Assembly (NCBI GenBank): GCA_021463865.1
Contig: JAJTXY010000010.1
Location: 93,143 to 157,142 of the forward strand
Length of the DNA stretch: 64,000 nt
Origin: Anaerolineae bacterium
Lineage (GTDB): Bacteria; Chloroflexota; Anaerolineae; Aggregatilineales; J027
Direction of reading: 5' to 3'
The translations under genes and the position numbers were made by a program. Position 1 is the stretch's first letter; the number at the start of each line of letters is the position of its first letter. The notes under the pieces are model-generated. The model did no database searches, had not been told where the DNA came from, and saw only the letters and a list, made by a program, of their open reading frames with translations. Below, in pieces: positions 60,111 through 64,000 of this stretch.

Positions 60111-60935
60111 CTAATTTAGAGTGAGCGACGGCAGCGGGCGCAGCAACTGCTGGCGGGTTCTGGCCCGATCACACAACCAGCCACCTGCTGCCACCCATTC
60201 ATTTAAGGTCGAGCTAGTAGAGCGCCCTTGTGAAGCGTCCGCCCAGATGCCTGTACCCCATTTATAATAATTCTGAGACTCTTGTACCCACTGTTCACGC
60301 GGGGTACTCAAAACGCTTGGCCCGCCGTTATAACAAACCAACGCCAACCCAACATCCGGCGGCCCATCAATCTCTCCGTCAAAATTTGGGTCACGCGAAA
60401 AACGCAGACACTCCGCAAGAATATTTAACCCAATGCGGGCATTATCCATCGGATCAAGCTGATTGAGGCCCGGTTCTTGAAAATTAGCAGGCATCACCTG
60501 AAATAAGCCTTGTGCTCCAGCATTAGACACCGCGTAGGGATCACCACACGACTCGATTTGGATGACCGTCGCTACTAAATTCGGATTAAGGCCAAAGTCT
60601 TGCGACCATTGATAAATGGCGGGTTCCCAATAGTCCACACTCGGCGAAAATAATTCGGCAAGCTCACGGTCAGTCTCATACAGACCATCATAACGGCCAA
60701 AAGTATCCTCTTGACCAGAGTCACTGATGCCCACCCAATCGGCTAAACCCCCTACCACCTGAATGACCAAAAAATAGATCGCCAGTGCAACCACAAACAG
60801 TGCAGGAAGTCTATTGATCCATTGCTGTAAACGCGAAGGGGTTTTCTTTTTCGCAGTCGGTTTTTTGCGCCCCTTGCTGCTAGTTGTTTTTTTCTTTACA
60901 GAGGGTACTGATTTTTTGTCGGTGCTGCGACCCAT
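60111..60935 (-). CDS. membrane-anchored lytic transglycosylase (SLT family)
   Basis: Peptidoglycan-cutting enzyme of 274 residues. A strongly basic Lys/Ser cytoplasmic start (about 1-45, KKKTTSSKGRKKPTAKKK) leads to one membrane helix (about 48-70) and an exterior SLT domain with the catalytic Glu in IQIESCGDPYAVSNAGAQGL and a downstream CYNGG motif. This resembles MltC/Slt-type GEWL domains. AGGGG lies about 4-5 bases before the ATG at 60935. It follows the site-2 protease gene by 7 bases, so the two are probably cotranscribed. Confidence 0.88.
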   Translation of the reverse strand: MGRSTDKKSVPSVKKKTTSSKGRKKPTAKKKTPSRLQQWINRLPALFVVALAIYFLVIQVVGGLADWVGISDSGQEDTFGRYDGLYETDRELAELFSPSVDYWEPAIYQWSQDFGLNPNLVATVIQIESCGDPYAVSNAGAQGLFQVMPANFQEPGLNQLDPMDNARIGLNILAECLRFSRDPNFDGEIDGPPDVGLALVCYNGGPSVLSTPREQWVQESQNYYKWGTGIWADASQGRSTSSTLNEWVAAGGWLCDRARTRQQLLRPLPSLTLN

Positions 60936-60942
60936 ATTGCCC

Positions 60943-62124
60943 CTACCGTGACCCGGCTGGAATGAATTGAATGGGGTTTGGAACAAACACCAAGACAAAA
61001 ATGATTAGGGCAATGTACCCAATGAGACGCCGCCGCCGATCCAACGGAGTAACATCATCTAAAGGGGCTGGGTGCTGCCACCCAAATAAGAGCAGCAGAA
61101 GCGTCCAAAGCGCCCACGATAGGCTAACTAGAACGGTTAAGGTAACAAATATCGCAAGGACAGGCACGTATAGTTTGCGAACTCGTCGGCCAAAAAGTGT
61201 ATAAATGACGTGCCCCCCATCCAACTGACCTAATGGTACCAAATTGAGCGCTGTGACAAACAGACCCGTCCAACCCGCCATCGCCAATTGATTGATATAC
61301 ACATCTTCATCCCCATCTGGCACAAAGCGTCCGAAGACCGCAATTTTAGCAGCGGCATAGAGCAGTGAATTGCCTTCACGGGCAATATCTTCATCTTTGG
61401 GAATTTCTTTGATGTCCGATGTCGCAAGGCCGATAATGAGAATCGGGATGGCAAAAATCAAGCCCGCCAATGGACCTGCCGCTCCCACATCAAACAAAAC
61501 CTTACGGTTCTTGATGGCGCCGCGCAACATGATAAATGCTCCTAATGTTCCAAATAAGCCAAAGGGCATCGGGATAAAATAGGGCAATGTCACATTAACA
61601 CGATAGCGCCGCGCCATAAAATAATGTCCCAGTTCGTGCGCCCCCAATATCAACATTAAACTGAGCGCATACGGCCATCCCTCCCATAAACGGATGTCAC
61701 TAAAATTTTCCACATCCCGATTTTCAACTCCTGCCTGTGTCCCTGCTCCAACAAAAAGCAAGCTAAGGATTGTCATCATGAGAAGCACCAGATTGGGCCA
61801 CCAAGGCCAAGCCCGCGATGTGTAGCGTCCCCGAACCACAGTTATTAAGTGCTTACCTGTTTGGTCATCTTGGCTTAGATAGGCATGAACCCCCAGTTGT
61901 TCAAGTGTCGGGTCGAGTTGGTCTATGACCCCTTCACTCGGAACGCGCAGTTGACCGACATATTGAATTTCAATGTTTGGGGCTGGTGGGTTGGTGGTTT
62001 CTTGAATATCTAATACAGTTGCGACAGCCGAGCGCAGGCGATTATCCACTTCACGGGGGGGCAGGGTTGTGACCTGTGGAATATCAATCGCGTCACTACT
62101 ATTTTGAGATTGTTCAGGAAGCAT
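60943..62124 (-). CDS. site-2 protease (M50 family metallopeptidase)
   Basis: Intramembrane zinc protease of 393 residues, EGY/S2P-like. A soluble N-terminal region (about 1-108) is followed by about 7 membrane helices. The zinc site is HELGH (about 163-167) with a third ligand Asp in LGQLDGGHV (about 301). S2P proteins cut membrane-bound regulators or misfolded tails. The Ile-Pro-rich N-domain may recognise substrates. It is placed between a lipoprotein gene (36-base gap) and the SLT gene. Confidence 0.92.
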   Translation of the reverse strand: MLPEQSQNSSDAIDIPQVTTLPPREVDNRLRSAVATVLDIQETTNPPAPNIEIQYVGQLRVPSEGVIDQLDPTLEQLGVHAYLSQDDQTGKHLITVVRGRYTSRAWPWWPNLVLLMMTILSLLFVGAGTQAGVENRDVENFSDIRLWEGWPYALSLMLILGAHELGHYFMARRYRVNVTLPYFIPMPFGLFGTLGAFIMLRGAIKNRKVLFDVGAAGPLAGLIFAIPILIIGLATSDIKEIPKDEDIAREGNSLLYAAAKIAVFGRFVPDGDEDVYINQLAMAGWTGLFVTALNLVPLGQLDGGHVIYTLFGRRVRKLYVPVLAIFVTLTVLVSLSWALWTLLLLLFGWQHPAPLDDVTPLDRRRRLIGYIALIIFVLVFVPNPIQFIPAGSR

Positions 62125-62159
62125 CTACGTTATTTACCTTTACGAGTAGTATAAGAGCT

Positions 62160-63254
62160 TTATGGGGTAGCTGTCGGCAATGTGGGTGGTACAGCAGCGG
62201 GGGGTTGATAGGGCAAAATTTGCCATGCACCGCCATTCGCTGACAATTCTAAAATCCCACCGTCACGGGTACGCAAATAAATCACGCGATCATTATCGGT
62301 CAGGCCCGTTGTTTGCACAATACCGTCATACCCTAATTCCGGTTCCGTCGCCCAGCCTAACCGATCACGGGTACGGGGATTTTCTCGCCATATCAAACCG
62401 AAACCACGTATGGGTTGGAACAAATTCGGCGGAGGTTGGATCGAATCATCGCGTTCTGGTTGCCCTTCCGTAAAGGCATCCGGCACACGTAGCCAGCGCG
62501 GTTGTTCGTCGTCCGAGTACACAATCACGATCTCACGAGTATTGTCCAACCAGATCATGAAACCGTGTTCAAAGCGCTGCTCCACTTGGAAGGTTGGTTC
62601 ACCGGGGCCATTAGGACAGATCGCTGGCGCAGGGCTAAAGAACCACAACTGGGGACAATTAGCCGCCGCAAGGAGCACACTCACTTCGGCATTAGCAACT
62701 CCATCCGCATTGCTGGCAACCAGTTCAAATTTCGCCTCATCCACATCCGTGCTTTCGGTGGCAACCGTAATGCGGCCCTCGTTATCTACCCGCCATTCTT
62801 TAGTGCGCTCGCCTTCTGCATCCAAGCGATAAATGCTGACCCGTTCCGCTCCGGTCACACGCCAAAACAGGGTAACATTGGCCCCCGGCGCAAGTGCTCC
62901 GGTGGTTTCATTGGCAAAATATTCAATTTCAATGCCTGCCAGTGTTGGCAAAGAGGTCGCCGTCAAGGTCGCTGGTGCAGGGGTAAATGTAGGCCGCAGG
63001 GGGCTGGTCGGTGATGGGCCGGATGTGACCGTAACGTCGCGGCGGCGCTCGATGGTGGGAACGAGCGTCATGGTATTAAAGGCCACAGCCGCCACCGTTG
63101 GGGCTATGGTAAACGTCGCGGTAGGTGGTGCTTGTTGACTAGGGGTGTTGGTTGGAATCTCAGTCACAATGATGGGGGTGTCTTCTGCACCGCAGGCACT
63201 TAGTACCAGCAGGGTTATCAGCAGCAGGATGATTTTCTTAAACGCCCAACCCAT
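62160..63254 (-). CDS. lipoprotein with Thr/Pro-rich linker and Ig-like domain
   Basis: A 364-residue lipoprotein: signal MGWAFKKIILLLITLLVLSA with lipobox LSAC (Cys21), a Thr/Pro-rich spacer (about 30-105), an Ig-like domain (about 108-195, with VTLFWRVTGAERVSIY) and a C-terminal domain with CPQLWFFSPAPAICP and repeats of W-L-D/W-R-E that look like a sensor or ligand-binding unit. GGAG lies 8 bases before the ATG at 63254. It is first in the group with the site-2 protease and the transglycosylase. Function is unknown; wall or protease-regulating roles are guesses. Confidence 0.78.
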   Translation of the reverse strand: MGWAFKKIILLLITLLVLSACGAEDTPIIVTEIPTNTPSQQAPPTATFTIAPTVAAVAFNTMTLVPTIERRRDVTVTSGPSPTSPLRPTFTPAPATLTATSLPTLAGIEIEYFANETTGALAPGANVTLFWRVTGAERVSIYRLDAEGERTKEWRVDNEGRITVATESTDVDEAKFELVASNADGVANAEVSVLLAAANCPQLWFFSPAPAICPNGPGEPTFQVEQRFEHGFMIWLDNTREIVIVYSDDEQPRWLRVPDAFTEGQPERDDSIQPPPNLFQPIRGFGLIWRENPRTRDRLGWATEPELGYDGIVQTTGLTDNDRVIYLRTRDGGILELSANGGAWQILPYQPPAAVPPTLPTATP

Positions 63255-63329
63255 TGATTTTTCTCCGACCATTGATGAAAAACCATACACCACTGGGGAC
63301 AAGTTTACCCACCAATAGGTACTTTAAAC

Positions 63330-63352
63330 AAAAAAACCAGCTTTTTGCTGGT
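63330..63352 (-). terminator. terminator-like hairpin, minus strand
   Basis: ACCAGC (63336-63341) pairs with GCTGGT (63347-63352) around five T; on the minus strand it ends in seven T (63330-63336). It could stop minus-strand transcripts entering from the right, or act as an attenuator in the leader of the lipoprotein gene. Confidence 0.55.
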
Positions 63353-63495
63353 AAATATTTTCATATGGTGACCCATTCTGTAATTCGGATGAAATAAACG
63401 CACCTACCGCCTCGGCACGCAACGCAATTTTCTTCTTTAAATCAATTACCTACCCTCATCGCGCCCAATTAGAGGCGATATTGGCTTTGCCGTCA

Positions 63496-63535
63496 GACTC
63501 AGGGGTAAGCAGACAAGCTGCCCACCCCAAAAGTC
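63496..63535. other. nested hairpin upstream of parA
   Basis: Three stacked stems: GACT/AGTC (63496-63499, 63532-63535), GGGGT/ACCCC (63502-63506, 63524-63528) and GCAG/CTGC (63509-63512, 63518-63521), separated by small internal loops, with a 5-base tip. It has no T-run. It could be a structured RNA leader or a DNA hairpin site. Confidence 0.35.
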
Positions 63536-63649
63536 CTTATAGTCAATTCGCTTATTAGTATACCACCCATTCAAGTGTTCTTGGGTTTTGAGCAACTTCT
63601 GACCTATCAGATTCAAAGTTCGGAGTCAATTCCATAGGAGGGCTATGCC

Positions 63650-63955
63650 ATGACTCACATTTTTGTTCTCACCAATCACAAAGGGGGTGTAGGAAAATCT
63701 ACATCTGCCGCCAACATTGCCTATGGCATCACCAAAGTTTTGGGCCAAGCAGGTGCCGCCAAACAGCGTGTGTTACTCATTGATACAGATAGTCAAGGCC
63801 ACGCCACGCTCATCACAACGGGTCGCAATGATTTTGGACGGGATGACAGCCTGTACACAGTTATCAGCGCCGGAAAAAAAGAGGCAGGGATCGTCCTTGC
63901 TAATGATGCTTCCTCGAAAATAGGGAAACTTAGGCAGCAAGGGGTTCCAGACTGA
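63650..63955 (+). pseudogene. parA: ParA-type ATPase, truncated
   Basis: Starts as a normal ParA/Soj partition ATPase: MTHIFVLTNHKGGVGKSTSA with the deviant Walker A KGGVGKST, then RVLLIDTDSQGHATL (Walker A'). After about residue 86 the sequence (ANDASSKIGKLRQQG) leaves the family pattern and stops at residue 101; about 150 further residues including Walker B are missing. Reverse-strand sequence from 63930 looks like the end of a transposase, so an inserted element is the likely cause. GGAGGG lies 7 bases before the ATG. Confidence 0.7.
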
Positions 63956-64000
63956 CCTTGTTGCCTAACTGTTCTAGCCGTTTGACAAGCACCCGCTCAA
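63930..64000 (-). mobile_element. probable insertion sequence end (transposase C-terminus, partial)
   Basis: The minus strand encodes the 23-codon end of a protein, ERVLVKRLEQLGNKVSLEPL followed by two Ala and a stop at 63930-63932. The K-R-L-E-x-L-G-x-x-V-x-L-E pattern resembles C-terminal ends of several IS transposases. Most of the element lies beyond the window, so family and inverted repeats cannot be set. The boundary in parA is near 63910-63930. Confidence 0.5.

Larger units (their letters stand above)
63255..63649. other. 395-base intergenic region with two hairpins
   Basis: Divergent region between the lipoprotein gene and parA. No gene is supported. It contains a minus-strand terminator-like hairpin (63330-63352) and a nested hairpin (63496-63535). 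GGAGGG lies 7 bases before the parA ATG. No convincing -10/-35 pair was found. Confidence 0.5.

Overview
The window looks like chromosomal DNA of an uncultured or little-studied Chloroflexota bacterium, most likely class Anaerolineae. This is inferred from gene content, not from a marker gene search. Supporting signs are secreted proteins built from DUF4397 and SH3 modules, proteins with phosphate-binding-protein-like domains and long Thr/Glu/Pro linkers, several very large GT-C/YfhO membrane glycosyltransferases, a baseplate-J-like membrane protein beside ruvX, and lipoproteins with T/P-rich spacers. Base composition is about 50-55 percent GC and the coding density is high. I see no prophage and no CRISPR array. 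One insertion sequence is suggested at the extreme right end.

Layout. 1-20.4 kb is mostly housekeeping: nadD, a fumarase/aspartase, a Tat-type amidase, a GbsR-like regulator with obg, a P1B-4 metal ATPase divergent from a JAMM peptidase (a clear palindrome lies between them), a lone peptide-type binding protein, a HEAT-repeat gene followed by tyrS-sppA, then alaS-GNAT-baseplateJ-like-ruvX, with mltG following at 20.7 kb. This last run resembles the alaS-yqgF-mltG order of Firmicutes. 21-32 kb carries a thioredoxin lipoprotein, a PfkB kinase with GNAT, ahcY, a DUF4397/SH3 surface protein, a DsbA-like protein, an NnrU/ICMT-like methyltransferase, pyrimidine-nucleoside phosphorylase and a frameshifted amine oxidase.

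32.9-45.6 kb is a surface-glycan region: O-antigen-ligase-like, YfhO-like and DUF2142/GT39-like genes on the minus strand, two further GT-C genes on the plus strand, then GT4 and GT2 genes on the minus strand. Most neighbours overlap by a few bases. Three of the GT-C proteins end in a similar beta-rich domain. 45.8-50.4 kb holds secreted proteins: a two-repeat helical protein and two proteins with phosphate-binding-protein-like domains, one of them with a low-complexity insert inside the second domain.

50.5-58.9 kb has a lone receiver protein, a Trm112-like protein, and a three-gene group of STAND/NB-ARC-TPR protein with a ruined P-loop, TIR-domain protein and GNAT. This group is the best candidate for an undescribed signalling or immunity module. 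It is followed by a membrane Fe-S (HdrDE/EMO-like) oxidoreductase, an AlkD-like HEAT protein and a VOC protein. A self-contained tRNA-Ser(GGA) unit with promoter, encoded CCA and terminator lies at 58.9-59.1 kb. 59.1-63.3 kb has a membrane-anchored beta-propeller, then an SLT transglycosylase, a site-2 protease and a lipoprotein on the minus strand. The window ends in a parA reading frame that stops early, apparently cut by an insertion sequence whose transposase C-terminus runs in from the right edge.

Start codons were chosen from ribosome binding sites and domain boundaries. Several genes appear to start at TTG.
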